A DNA stretch of 64,000 nt, taken from Acetobacter oryzifermentans. Lineage in GTDB: Bacteria; Pseudomonadota; Alphaproteobacteria; Acetobacterales; Acetobacteraceae. Location of the stretch: contig NZ_CP011120.1 of the NCBI RefSeq assembly GCF_001628715.1, positions 434,001 through 498,000 on the forward strand, read 5' to 3'. The notes under the pieces were generated by a model, which saw nothing but the letters and a program-made list of their open reading frames with translations, searched no databases and was not told the DNA's origin. Shown here piece by piece: positions 25,455-34,976 of this stretch; within the stretch, counting starts at the first letter, position 1; each line of letters begins with the position of its first letter. Position numbers and translations under genes: made by a program.

Positions 25455-26621
25455 ATGACAACGCATCTGCACAGAAAACCAAAAAAATCTGTTGCGCTGT
25501 CAGGCACGGTTGCGGGCAACACGGCGCTCAGCACTGTGGGGCAGAGCGGGAATGATCTGCATTATCGTGGGTACGATATCAAAGACCTTGCGCGTGCCAG
25601 CACGTTTGAGGAGGTCGCACATCTGCTTATCCACGGATATCTGCCCAATAGCGCAGAACTGGAAGCCTATAGGCGGCATCTGGCTAGTATGCGGGATATT
25701 CCTGCCATTGTGCGTGCCGCTTTGGAGCGTTTGCCAGCCGCCACGCACCCTATGGATGTTATGCGCACGGCAGTTTCCGTTCTGGGTTGTGCACTGCCAG
25801 AACGGAGCGATTGCGCCACCGCAGGCGCACGAGATATTGCAGACAGGCTTGTGGCCTCGTTAGGGTCTATGCTGCTGTATTGGTATCATTTCTCAAACCA
25901 CGGACGGCGGATAGAGACCAATACGGATGATGAAAGTGTAGGCGGACACTTTTTGCACCTCCTGCATGGTAAAGCGCCATCGGAGGATTGGGTGCAGGCT
26001 ATGCACACATCCCTTATTTTGTATGCCGAGCACGAATTTAATGCCTCCACATTTACTGCCAGAGTGGTGGCGGGTACTGGTTCGGATATGTATTCCGCCG
26101 TTACGGCAGCCATAGGGGCGCTGCGCGGCCCCAAACACGGTGGCGCCAATGAAGTGGCGTTGGATATTCAGCAACGCTATCGCACTGCGGATGAGGCTGA
26201 AGAAGATATTCTGCGGCGTTTGGAAAACCGTGAAGTTATCATCGGTTTTGGGCATCCTGTTTATACGATAGCTGATCCGCGTAACGAAATTATTAAGGAA
26301 ACAGCTCGCAACCTTTCGCGCCGTAATGGCAACATGCGTCTGTATCATGTAGCCGAGCGTATTGAGCGGATTATGGATGAGCAGAAAAAAATGTTCCCTA
26401 ATCTGGATTGGTTTAGCGCGGTTTCTTACAACGCCATGGGTATTCCTACGGCCATGTTTACACCTATTTTTGTAATTGCCCGCGTAACAGGGTGGTGCGC
26501 CCACATTATGGAACAGCGGCAGGATGGTAAAATCATTCGCCCGTCTGCCAATTATGTGGGGCCGGATAATCGGCCTTTTGTGCCCCTGCGTGAACGCGAT
26601 GGTCTGGAGCATGCAGCATGA
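25455..26621 (+). CDS. prpC: 2-methylcitrate synthase PrpC
   Basis: This 388-residue citrate-synthase-fold enzyme condenses propionyl-CoA with oxaloacetate to 2-methylcitrate. Visible signatures are [12 protein letters not shown] near the N-terminus, [14 protein letters not shown] with the catalytic His, and [16 protein letters not shown] with the second His. A short length and operon position distinguish it from the respiratory citrate synthase. Its stop overlaps the prpB start (ATGA). Confidence 0.95.
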   Translation: MTTHLHRKPKKSVALSGTVAGNTALSTVGQSGNDLHYRGYDIKDLARASTFEEVAHLLIHGYLPNSAELEAYRRHLASMRDIPAIVRAALERLPAATHPMDVMRTAVSVLGCALPERSDCATAGARDIADRLVASLGSMLLYWYHFSNHGRRIETNTDDESVGGHFLHLLHGKAPSEDWVQAMHTSLILYAEHEFNASTFTARVVAGTGSDMYSAVTAAIGALRGPKHGGANEVALDIQQRYRTADEAEEDILRRLENREVIIGFGHPVYTIADPRNEIIKETARNLSRRNGNMRLYHVAERIERIMDEQKKMFPNLDWFSAVSYNAMGIPTAMFTPIFVIARVTGWCAHIMEQRQDGKIIRPSANYVGPDNRPFVPLRERDGLEHAA

Positions 26622-27550
26622 CATATCTGGTTGGCAAGGATCTGCCACAAACACCAGCCGGGCAGCGCTTTCGTGCTCTGCTGAACAAACAAGGTATTCT
26701 GCAAATTCCCGGGGCACATAATGGGCAGGCGGCTTTGCAGGCTAAGGATAATGGATTTCAGGCTCTTTATCTTTCAGGTGCGGCTATGTCTGCCAGCATG
26801 GGGCTGCCAGATCTGGGTATTATCACCATTGAGGATGCGTGTTTCTTCATCCGCCAGATTGCACGGTCTTCCGGCTTGCCGCTTTTGGTGGATGGAGATA
26901 CCGGATACGGTGAAGTACTGAATGTCATGCACATGGTACGGGCTTTTGAAGATTCCGGCGCTGCTGCCGTGCATATTGAAGACCAGATACTGCCCAAAAA
27001 ATGCGGGCATCTGAACAATAAAAAGCTCGCCTCTCCGCAGGAGATGGCGCAAAAGGTGGCGGCCGCAGCCAAGGCCCGGCGCGATATGCTGATTATTGCG
27101 CGCACAGATGCCGCCAGCTCAGAAGGGCTGGATGGTGCCGTGGCCCGTGCCCGTTTGTATTACGAGGCCGGGGCTGATGCTATTTTTCCTGAAGCATTGA
27201 TTTCTGAAGATATGTTCAGGGAGTTTGTGCGCCGTATGCCAGATGTGCCCCTGCTTGCTAACATGACAGAGTTTGGCCGCTCCCCTTACTTCACGGCATC
27301 TCAGTTTGAAGATATGGGATACCGTATGGTCATCTGGCCTGTCAGTTCCCTGCGGGCGGCCAACAAGGCGCAGGAGGATTTGTACAAAACCATTGCGCGC
27401 ACAGGCGGTACGCAGGACATGCTACCGCGCATGCAAACGCGAGAGGAACTGTACAAAACAATCCGGTATTACGATTATGAATCATTGGACGCAGGCATTG
27501 TGGCCACGGTTCTGCCGCACATCGGTCAGGCCGATCGCAACGCCGCCTGA
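26618..27550 (+). CDS. prpB: 2-methylisocitrate lyase PrpB
   Basis: This 310-residue member of the isocitrate lyase/PEP mutase superfamily cleaves 2-methylisocitrate to pyruvate and succinate. The family catalytic motif KKCGH is present at about residue 127, along with [11 protein letters not shown] for metal binding and [16 protein letters not shown]. It is translationally coupled to prpC and is followed by the acyl-CoA synthetase gene after 55 bases. Confidence 0.95.
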   Translation: MTYLVGKDLPQTPAGQRFRALLNKQGILQIPGAHNGQAALQAKDNGFQALYLSGAAMSASMGLPDLGIITIEDACFFIRQIARSSGLPLLVDGDTGYGEVLNVMHMVRAFEDSGAAAVHIEDQILPKKCGHLNNKKLASPQEMAQKVAAAAKARRDMLIIARTDAASSEGLDGAVARARLYYEAGADAIFPEALISEDMFREFVRRMPDVPLLANMTEFGRSPYFTASQFEDMGYRMVIWPVSSLRAANKAQEDLYKTIARTGGTQDMLPRMQTREELYKTIRYYDYESLDAGIVATVLPHIGQADRNAA

Positions 27551-27605
27551 ACATTCTCTTTCTATCCCAAACAACAAAAAACAAAAAAGTAAGGGAGACG
27601 GAACA

Positions 27606-29594
27606 ATGTCGGAAAACATCACTATCCCACACACGCAGTATGCAGATTATCCAGCCCTGATGCCACCTGCGGAACTGGCCGCCATGCAGCGCTATGCACG
27701 CCGAGACCCGGATGGCTTCTGGTTGCAGCAGGCAAAGCGCGTGCACTGGCATCGCAAACCCAGGCATGGTTTTACGGGCAGCTTTACGGATAATGTGTCC
27801 ATAAGTTGGTTTGAAGATGGCCTGCTGAATGCATCTGTGTGCTGTATTGATAAGCATCTGACAGACAAGGCCGATCAGGTTGCCCTTATCAGCCACCGTG
27901 AAGGCCGGGCCGAGGCAGAAAAAATTACATATGCCATGCTGCATGAACGGGTTTGCCGCCTGTCCAACGCGCTGGTGCATTTGGGGGTGGAAGAAGGGCA
28001 CCGCGTTGCCATTTGCCTGCCCATGATTTCAGAAGCCGTGGTGGCCATGTTGGCCTGTGCGCGTATTGGCGCGGTGCATGTGGTGCTGTTTGGTGGTTTT
28101 TCGGCAGAAGGTATTGCAGAACGTATTATAGATAGCGGCGCAGTTGCGGTGATTACTGCCAGCGAAAGCATGCGTGGCAACAAGATTGTACCCTTTAAAG
28201 CGATTATGGATGAAGCCCTGTGCAAGGCAGGTGCAGAGAGTGGCGTGAGGGCTGTTCTGGTTGTGCGCACGTCTGATGCACCTGTTCCCATGCTGCCGGG
28301 GAGAGATTACGATTTTCATGATTTTGTAGATTCGTTTGAAGCAGATTTTGTGCCCGTTGTAATGCGGGCAGAAGCACCGCTGTTTATGCTTTATACATCT
28401 GGTAGCACAGGCAAACCCAAAGCAGTTGTGCATGCTACTGGTGGTTATATGGTGTGGGCTGCTTACACCATGGGCATGGTGTACCATCATCAACCCGGTG
28501 ATGTTCTGTGGTGCACGGCAGATGTGGCATGGATAACCGGGCATACATCCGTTGTGTATGGCCCGCTGGCCAATGGTGGTACCACCATGATTTCCGATAG
28601 CCTGCCTTCATACCCCGCTCCGGGCAGGTGGTTGGATCTGATAGATGAGCATAAGGTGACCATGCTGTTTACGGCCCCCACAGCCGTACGTGCCATGATG
28701 GCCGATGGCGATGATGTTGTGAACGCCCGCAAGCTGGATTCCCTGCGTTTATTAGGTGTTGCGGGGGAACCCATAAGCCCCGATGCGTGGCTGTGGTATC
28801 ATGATGTTGTCGGCAAAAAGCGTTGCCCCGTGGTGGATACATGGTGGCAGACAGAAACCGCTGGCATTGTGCTGGGGCCATTGCCCGGTGTGCAGCCGCT
28901 TAAACCCGGTTCTGCCAGCACGCCGTTGCCGGGGCTGGAAATGGTGATAGCCGATACGCAGGGCAGGCCGGTGCAGGGGCCTGCGGAAGGCAGCTTGTGC
29001 ATTGCCCGCTCATGGCCGGGGCAGGCGCGTACAATTTGGAAGGATCATGCGCGCTTCTGCCAGACATATTTTAGTATGGTGCCGGGGCATTATTTCACGG
29101 GTGATGGCGCACGGCGAGATGCCGATGGGTATTACTGGATTACGGGGCGCATGGACGATGTTATCAATATTGCAGGGCACCGTTTGGGCACGGCAGAGGT
29201 GGAAGATGCGCTGGCAGCAGATCATCGTATTGTGGAATCTGCTGCAGTGGGCATCCCGCACCCGGTAAAGGGGCAGGCGCTGGCAGTATTTGTTATTCAA
29301 CGCCAGAACGTGGCCACGCAACTCACAGAAAAGGGTATAAGCCGCCTTATCTCCGGTATGCTGGGGCGTTATGCCACGCCAGAAGCCGTCTATCTGGTGC
29401 CGGATCTGCCACGCACGCGTTCTGGCAAGATTGTGCGCCGCCTGCTGCGTAAAATTGCCAGTGGAGAAGTAGAGAATCTGGGAGACCTTTCATCTCTGAA
29501 TGATCCTTCCATCGTGCGTATGCTGAGTGACAGAGTATGGAGCCACATGGCCTTTGATGAGGATTCTACATCTCGCACGCAGGCCAGAGCCTAA
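27606..29594 (+). CDS. acetyl/propionyl-CoA synthetase (Acs/PrpE-like)
   Basis: This 662-residue AMP-forming synthetase starts at ATG 27606 behind AAGGGAG. Core motifs are LYTSGSTGKPKAVVHATGGY (A3), VDTWWQTETAG including the Trp that limits acyl length to about three carbons, and RTRSGKIVRRLLRK with the acetylatable Lys near the end. The length fits Acs. Position in the prp operon suggests that it activates propionate, though acetate is likely also used. A strong terminator follows at 29641. Confidence 0.92.
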   Translation: MSENITIPHTQYADYPALMPPAELAAMQRYARRDPDGFWLQQAKRVHWHRKPRHGFTGSFTDNVSISWFEDGLLNASVCCIDKHLTDKADQVALISHREGRAEAEKITYAMLHERVCRLSNALVHLGVEEGHRVAICLPMISEAVVAMLACARIGAVHVVLFGGFSAEGIAERIIDSGAVAVITASESMRGNKIVPFKAIMDEALCKAGAESGVRAVLVVRTSDAPVPMLPGRDYDFHDFVDSFEADFVPVVMRAEAPLFMLYTSGSTGKPKAVVHATGGYMVWAAYTMGMVYHHQPGDVLWCTADVAWITGHTSVVYGPLANGGTTMISDSLPSYPAPGRWLDLIDEHKVTMLFTAPTAVRAMMADGDDVVNARKLDSLRLLGVAGEPISPDAWLWYHDVVGKKRCPVVDTWWQTETAGIVLGPLPGVQPLKPGSASTPLPGLEMVIADTQGRPVQGPAEGSLCIARSWPGQARTIWKDHARFCQTYFSMVPGHYFTGDGARRDADGYYWITGRMDDVINIAGHRLGTAEVEDALAADHRIVESAAVGIPHPVKGQALAVFVIQRQNVATQLTEKGISRLISGMLGRYATPEAVYLVPDLPRTRSGKIVRRLLRKIASGEVENLGDLSSLNDPSIVRMLSDRVWSHMAFDEDSTSRTQARA

Positions 29595-29640
29595 CCTTAA
29601 AGCGAGATCTTACAAGTTTGCTTCGCGCGGCAAGATGCTT

Positions 29641-29680
29641 CAGGGCCGAGGGAACCCCTCGGCCCTGTTGTATGTTTTGT
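29641..29680 (+). terminator. Rho-independent terminator of the prp operon
   Basis: A strong GC hairpin (cagggccgaggg / cccctcggccctg, two-base loop) at 29641-29667 is followed by a T-rich stretch. Confidence 0.85.
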
Positions 29681-29819
29681 TCCTAACAAACGGGTTCATG
29701 TGGGTTTATCACGCAAAAATGGGCGCGCTGGCGGGGTCGTGATCTGAGATTCACTGGCTGCTGGATAAGCATGCGTGGCACCATCACGGTAAAAACAGGC
29801 TGTAGAACCGGAGCTGTGA

Positions 29820-31082
29820 ATGACCGAGCCTTCTTTTTCGTCTGTAACGCCGTCTGCTTTGCCTGATCAGCCGGTAGATAAAGCAACAGCCCGCCACGTT
29901 GTGTTGGCATCTTTTCTGGCGTGGATGCTAGATGCGTGTGATTTTTTTATTGTGTTGTTCACGCTTGATGATGTGGCGCGCAGTTTTAACGTGTCCCTGC
30001 AAAGTGTGTTGCTTGCCCCCACACTTACGTTAATGACGCGGCCATTGGGCGCCTTTCTATGTGGGCGCGCGGCAGATAAATATGGCCGTAAGCCGGTGCT
30101 TGTTTTAACAATTATTATTTATTCCCTTATAGAATTGGCTTCAGCCTTTGCGCCAACCCTTGTTATATTTTTGGCGCTTCGCACTCTGTTTGGCATTGCA
30201 CTTGGGGGCGAATGGGGGGTGGGTACATCCCTGATTATGGAAAGCGTGCCCAAAAGCTGGCGTGGCACGGCTTCGGGCATTTTGCAGGCGGGGTATCCTG
30301 CGGGGTATTTGCTGGCATCTTTGGTGTTTCTGCTATTGCCGGTTTTAGGCTGGCGCGGTTTGTTTGTGCTGGGCAGTGGGGCTGTTTTTTCTGCTGTGTA
30401 TATCTGGCTGCGTGTGCCAGAAAGCCCGGATTGGCTGGCCCGGCAGAAAGCCGATACACAGCACAAAAATGCAGAAGCGCATCTTGGTTTGTTGGCCATT
30501 ATAAAAGGCAATGCGGCATTATGTGTTTTTGCCGTGGTGCTGATGGCCGCTTTCAACTTCATGAGCCACGGTTCTCAGGATCTCTACCCCAAAGTGTTTC
30601 TGGCGCTGGAACGGCATGTGCCGCCTACGTCCATTACAACAGTGGTTGTGCTGTATAATCTGGCAGCTATTGCGGGCGGGTTGTTTTTTGGGTTTTTGTC
30701 GCAAAAAATCGGGCGGCAATATGCCATTGTTCTTGCTGCGGCCTTAACGCTGCCTTTGCTACCGTTATGGACACTCCCTCACTCCCTGTTCTGGCTGGGG
30801 TTAGGGGCTGTGTGCATCCAGTTCTGTATTCAGGGCGCGTGGGGCGTGGTGCCTGCCTATTTAAGCGAGCTTTCGCCTCCATCCGTGCGCGCCACGTTTC
30901 CTGGCCTTGCTTACCAGTGCGGGAACCTTATTGCTGCCAGTAATGCTTTGCTGCAAACATGGTTTGCTACCCAGTTAGGTATGGGGCTGGCTCCGGCACT
31001 GATGTTGGCCGTTGGGGGTGGCGCCGTGGTTGTGCTGGTGCTTACACTCCTTAATGCTCGGCTGTATCCACAACGGACCTAA
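29820..31082 (+). CDS. MFS carboxylate transporter (SHS/lactate-sialate type)
   Basis: This 420-residue protein has 12 predicted helices. The LASFLAWMLDACDFFIVLFT first helix and the DKYGRKPVLVLTIIIYSL loop motif match the sialate/lactate:H+ symporter branch, as does LRTLFGIALGGEWGVGTSLI. Substrate is probably a short monocarboxylate. Position after the propionate operon suggests uptake of propionate or lactate, but a terminator and 140 bases separate them, so it has its own promoter. Confidence 0.85.
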   Translation: MTEPSFSSVTPSALPDQPVDKATARHVVLASFLAWMLDACDFFIVLFTLDDVARSFNVSLQSVLLAPTLTLMTRPLGAFLCGRAADKYGRKPVLVLTIIIYSLIELASAFAPTLVIFLALRTLFGIALGGEWGVGTSLIMESVPKSWRGTASGILQAGYPAGYLLASLVFLLLPVLGWRGLFVLGSGAVFSAVYIWLRVPESPDWLARQKADTQHKNAEAHLGLLAIIKGNAALCVFAVVLMAAFNFMSHGSQDLYPKVFLALERHVPPTSITTVVVLYNLAAIAGGLFFGFLSQKIGRQYAIVLAAALTLPLLPLWTLPHSLFWLGLGAVCIQFCIQGAWGVVPAYLSELSPPSVRATFPGLAYQCGNLIAASNALLQTWFATQLGMGLAPALMLAVGGGAVVVLVLTLLNARLYPQRT

Positions 31083-31123
31083 ACAGCGGGTTAAGTGGCA
31101 ACACGTGGGAAGGAAAAAACGGT

Positions 31124-32272
31124 TTGGCTTTTATAAGATATCTGGGCGCATGTATGGTGCTGGCTGGTGCAGGGGTGCCATATGCGCAGGCTTATGCAGC
31201 AACACCGGCAGAACAGCGGATTATCACGCGCAATGTGCAACCGCGCACGGTACCGCCGCTTGCAAGAGGGCAGGTGCAAGGGGATGATCCGCACGCAAAA
31301 GCCCGCCCGGTGGCCTTATCTGCCCTAAGCCTAAAAGCTGCGGTAAAAGTGGCGGACAAGCAGCCATGCCCGGCCAACAGTTTGCTTTTAGGTAAGGATG
31401 AAAACCCAACAGCAGGGCAAACCTGCCGTGTAGCCACCTTGGAGGTGAACGCCCCAGATCACCCCGCATTCATCCAGACCCTTGGCAGCCTGATGGCGGA
31501 GGATAGTGGTGGGCTGATGGATTTAAACCTTTCTCTGTATCAACTTGTGCCAAATGCGCCAAAGAATGCCCTGCCGCAGGTTGTGGTTTCGGGGTACACA
31601 GGTGGGGCGCATTGTTGCCAGGCGGCCGCTATTGTAGAGGCCGCCCCGCAAGGCCAATGGCGCGTGCTGGCGCTGCCTGCCCAAAATGGCGGTGGGGAGC
31701 CTATCGTGCAGGACGTGGCGCGCGATGGCACTCGCCAGCTTGTTTATACGGATGAACGGTTTGATTACGCCTTTGCCTCTCACGCAGGTTCGGCCATGCC
31801 GGTGGTGTTGTATCAGTATCAGGATGGCCAGTTGCAGAATTTTACGGCGCAGCCCCGTTTTGCGGCTTATTTGCGTAATCAGCTTGCGCAGGATTCCGCA
31901 CAATGGCGCAAAACGGGTGTTACAGAAGTAAACGGCTATCTGGCCGCCTACGTGGCCACCAGCGCGAATATAGGGGAGCTGAACGCAGGCTGGCGTTACA
32001 TGATGGCGCGCTATGATACGCACTCTGATTTTGCAGAAACATGGTGCGCGCTGGATAAAGCCGCATGGCCTCAAAACAAGGATGGTGCATCCTGCCCCAA
32101 GCAGTTTGTAAAAACCGTACCGTTTCCGCAAAGTCTGGCGCAATCTTTGGTGCAATGGGGGTACATCACATCCCAGCAAAGTGCTGCTCTTGGCTATGAT
32201 GTGGAAAAATTAAAGCAGAACCAGCAGCAGGTTATTGCTGCCACCACCAAGGCGTGGCGCGCTGCACACTAG
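31124..32272 (+). CDS. hypothetical exported protein
   Basis: This 382-residue protein begins at TTG 31124 with GGAAGGA eight to nine bases upstream. A signal peptide is predicted (MAFIRYLGACMVLAGAGVPYAQAYA). Starting at the internal ATG at 31154 would remove its positive charge. The mature protein contains a VVSGYTGGAHCCQAAAIVEA segment and several Cys, but no domain I recognise. It is likely periplasmic. It lies 41 bases downstream of the transporter and may share its transcript. Confidence 0.7.
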   Translation: MAFIRYLGACMVLAGAGVPYAQAYAATPAEQRIITRNVQPRTVPPLARGQVQGDDPHAKARPVALSALSLKAAVKVADKQPCPANSLLLGKDENPTAGQTCRVATLEVNAPDHPAFIQTLGSLMAEDSGGLMDLNLSLYQLVPNAPKNALPQVVVSGYTGGAHCCQAAAIVEAAPQGQWRVLALPAQNGGGEPIVQDVARDGTRQLVYTDERFDYAFASHAGSAMPVVLYQYQDGQLQNFTAQPRFAAYLRNQLAQDSAQWRKTGVTEVNGYLAAYVATSANIGELNAGWRYMMARYDTHSDFAETWCALDKAAWPQNKDGASCPKQFVKTVPFPQSLAQSLVQWGYITSQQSAALGYDVEKLKQNQQQVIAATTKAWRAAH

Positions 32273-32370
32273 CTATATCACACTGCCCGCTGGCAGCCAG
32301 ATTTGTGCCAGAACGGAACACGGCCTAAAACTTGGGTTTATTAAGCGTATGTTCTGCCAGCGGGAGTGTA

Positions 32371-32925
32371 ATGGAAGATCTGTTTGAAGGGCATAATGTC
32401 GGCACCGCCCGCCCTCTGAAACTTTCAGAAGATGTTGTCAGCACCGCTACCTATGGCGGGCCAGATAAATGCTACCGTTACCGCCTGAAACGGGTGTGGA
32501 ACCCAACACGCCCGTTGGTTATGTGGCTGATGATGAACCCGTCTGTTGCCACAGAATATGGAGATGACCGTACTGTCGCCAAATGCCAGCGCTATGCCCG
32601 TGCATGGGGGTATGGCGGTATTTTGGTGGGTAATACTTTTGCGTATCGGTGCACAGATCAGCTTCGGCTGCTGGAAACGCCAGATCCGGTTGGGCCAGAA
32701 AATGATAAGGCCTTGCTGGAAATGGCGCAGGAAGCCAATAAAGTGATTGCGGCTTATGGCACACCACACCACAAGGCTCTGCTGGCCCGTGGGCCGGAGG
32801 TGGTGCATATGCTCCAAAAACACGGCATTACGGTGGATGCGCTGCGGCTGAGCAAAACAGGCCGACCATGCCATCCGCTGTACCTGCCCGCCAGCCTGTT
32901 GCCGGAGCCCTTGCCGAAAAGCTAA
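32371..32925 (+). CDS. DUF1643 family protein
   Basis: This 184-residue protein starts at ATG 32371 behind GGGAG. DUF1643 features are RPLVMWLMMNPSVATEYGDDRT, CQRYARAWGYGGILVGNTFAYR and a C-terminal SKTGRPCHPLYLP. The family function is unknown; members are often found in accessory and phage-related regions. It is a soluble protein with no signal peptide. Confidence 0.85.
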   Translation: MEDLFEGHNVGTARPLKLSEDVVSTATYGGPDKCYRYRLKRVWNPTRPLVMWLMMNPSVATEYGDDRTVAKCQRYARAWGYGGILVGNTFAYRCTDQLRLLETPDPVGPENDKALLEMAQEANKVIAAYGTPHHKALLARGPEVVHMLQKHGITVDALRLSKTGRPCHPLYLPASLLPEPLPKS

Positions 32926-33074
32926 GTACAGGAAACGGAAAGCAGCTTTCTGCCCATGTGTATTGACGCCCGGCCTCGTTCGGTATCCGATACACATAGA
33001 GGTGTTTGAGTTCTGCACCCAATGCCTGCCATATTATAAAATCAGGCGTGTGGTGCAGCAAAGTTAAGGGAAAT

Positions 33075-34367
33075 ATGGATATTATGGCCTTACAGAACAC
33101 GCAGGGTGCCGCAGGTGGTTATCTGGCATCTGCCGAATTTGCCACCATGCTGGATAAGCTGGGTGAAGTGGCAGCGCGCACGGGTTTGAACGTGGCCCAC
33201 GGCCAGCAGGTTATTATTACCGCCCCCCTTCATGCCGTGCCGCTGGTGCGCCGGATTACGGAACACGCGTACAAGGCTGGGGCCTCGCTCGTCAGCACCT
33301 TTTATTCGGATGAGGAAACCACGCTGGCCCGTTATAAATACGCGGCGGAAGATACGTTTGATACCGCAGCAGGCTGGCTTGCTGGCGGAATGACAGAAGC
33401 CTTCCGTAATGGTGCTGCGCGTATGGCCATTACGGGTTCTAACCCCGCATTGCTGGCAGGGCAGAACCCAGAGCGTATTTCCCGCGCCAGTAGGGCCAAT
33501 TCCCGCGTGAACCGGCCTGCTATGGAAATTATCACCAATTTTGATGTGAACTGGTGCATTGTCGCGGCGGCTTCTCCGGCATGGGCGGCACAGATATTTC
33601 CGGATCTGCCGGTTGATCAGGCAGTAGAAAAACTGTGGCAGGCTATTTTTTCTGTTTCGCGCATTACGGGTGAAAACCCGGTGGCGGATTGGGAGGCCCA
33701 TAATGCCGTTTTGCACCGCCGCGCCACGTTTTTAAATAATGCCCGTTACAGTGCGCTGCATTTTAAAGGCCCCGGCACAGACCTGATGGTGGGGCTGGCA
33801 GATGGGCACGAATGGGCAGCCGGTGCGGAAAAAGCCGGAAACGGCATTGTGTGCAACCCCAATATTCCAACCGAGGAAGTGTTTACCACACCACACCGCC
33901 TTAAGGTGGATGGCACGGTGGCGGCCACCAAGCCGCTTTCACACCAAGGCACGTTGATTGAGGATATTCGCGTAAGGTTTGAAGCCGGACGCATTGTGGA
34001 AATGCACGCCAGCAAGGGTGAAGATGTGCTGGCCCGCGTGCTGGATACGGATGAAGGCGCGCGCCGTTTGGGGGAAGTGGCGCTTGTGCCCAATTCTTCC
34101 CCTATTTCGCGCAGTGGTATTTTGTTCCAGAACACATTGTTTGATGAAAACGCCGCCAGCCATATCGCATTGGGGCAATCTTACACCAAATGTATGCGCG
34201 ATACGGCTGGGTTGGATGAGGCCGCATTGGCTGCACGCGGGGCCAATAGCAGCATGATCCATATAGACTGGATGATTGGTTCTGGTGAAATTGATGTGGA
34301 CGGCATGGATGCCAAAGGCGAACGCGTGGCATTGATGCGCAAAGGTGAATGGGTGATAGAAGCATGA
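33075..34367 (+). CDS. M29 family aminopeptidase
   Basis: This 430-residue protein starts at ATG 33075 after TTAAGGGAAAT; another ATG three codons on is possible. It belongs to the thermophilic-aminopeptidase (M29) metallopeptidases. Candidate metal ligands are in NIPTEEVFTTPHR (Glu), HIALGQSY (His) and SMIHIDWMIGS (His, Asp). Family members cleave N-terminal residues from peptides in the cytoplasm. Its stop overlaps the next start (ATGA). Confidence 0.9.
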   Translation: MDIMALQNTQGAAGGYLASAEFATMLDKLGEVAARTGLNVAHGQQVIITAPLHAVPLVRRITEHAYKAGASLVSTFYSDEETTLARYKYAAEDTFDTAAGWLAGGMTEAFRNGAARMAITGSNPALLAGQNPERISRASRANSRVNRPAMEIITNFDVNWCIVAAASPAWAAQIFPDLPVDQAVEKLWQAIFSVSRITGENPVADWEAHNAVLHRRATFLNNARYSALHFKGPGTDLMVGLADGHEWAAGAEKAGNGIVCNPNIPTEEVFTTPHRLKVDGTVAATKPLSHQGTLIEDIRVRFEAGRIVEMHASKGEDVLARVLDTDEGARRLGEVALVPNSSPISRSGILFQNTLFDENAASHIALGQSYTKCMRDTAGLDEAALAARGANSSMIHIDWMIGSGEIDVDGMDAKGERVALMRKGEWVIEA

Positions 34368-34912
34368 GAAATACTCTAAAACTTTCCTTCCGCTCTGCTC
34401 TGTTGGGTGCCATGGGGGCTGCGGCGCTTGTGGTTGGTACGGCGGCACAGGCGCAAACTGTTTCCACCGGCGGCAATGGTGCGCCCAATTTAACACCAGA
34501 GCAGGTAGCCACCTTGCAGCATGATATGGATACCGCGCTGCATTACCATCTGGCTCCAAACGTGTTGCCGCGTTTAACCACAGCGTTAAAGGAAATTCAG
34601 GCCGCAGGTATTCAGCCACCTTCACGTTTTGGCATGTCTTTGGATCAGCAGATCGCGCTTGTGCAGCAGGTGCCGGGTTTGGAGCCAATTTTGCAAAAGA
34701 ATGGCTTTTCAGCGCATGATTTTGTGATGAGCCTGACCTGTGTGGGCCTAACGGGCAGCTTGATGAACGTGCCTGCCAACCCCGGCAATACCAAAATGCC
34801 ACAGCCCGAACCTGCCAATGTTGCTATTCTTAAATCCAACCCGCAGGATTTGCAGAATTTGGTAACAGTTTTGCGCTCGGCTCATCAGTCTGGTGGTGCG
34901 CTTTCACACTAA
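34364..34912 (+). CDS. hypothetical exported protein coupled to the aminopeptidase
   Basis: This 182-residue protein has a signal peptide (cleavage likely after GTAAQAQ, about residue 32) and a helical mature part with SHxxG-like low similarity to nothing I recognise. It is coupled to the M29 gene by an ATGA overlap and followed by a bidirectional terminator. It is likely periplasmic. Confidence 0.65.
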   Translation: MRNTLKLSFRSALLGAMGAAALVVGTAAQAQTVSTGGNGAPNLTPEQVATLQHDMDTALHYHLAPNVLPRLTTALKEIQAAGIQPPSRFGMSLDQQIALVQQVPGLEPILQKNGFSAHDFVMSLTCVGLTGSLMNVPANPGNTKMPQPEPANVAILKSNPQDLQNLVTVLRSAHQSGGALSH

Positions 34913-34935
34913 TTTCATACATATTGGTGTACAAG

Positions 34936-34964
34936 AAAATGGCAGGTTTTTCCTGTCATTTTTT
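34936..34964. terminator. bidirectional Rho-independent terminator
   Basis: aaaatggcagg / cctgtcatttttt hairpin between convergent genes, with A-run on one side and T-run on the other. Confidence 0.8.
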
Positions 34965-34976
34965 GTTTGTGACGTT

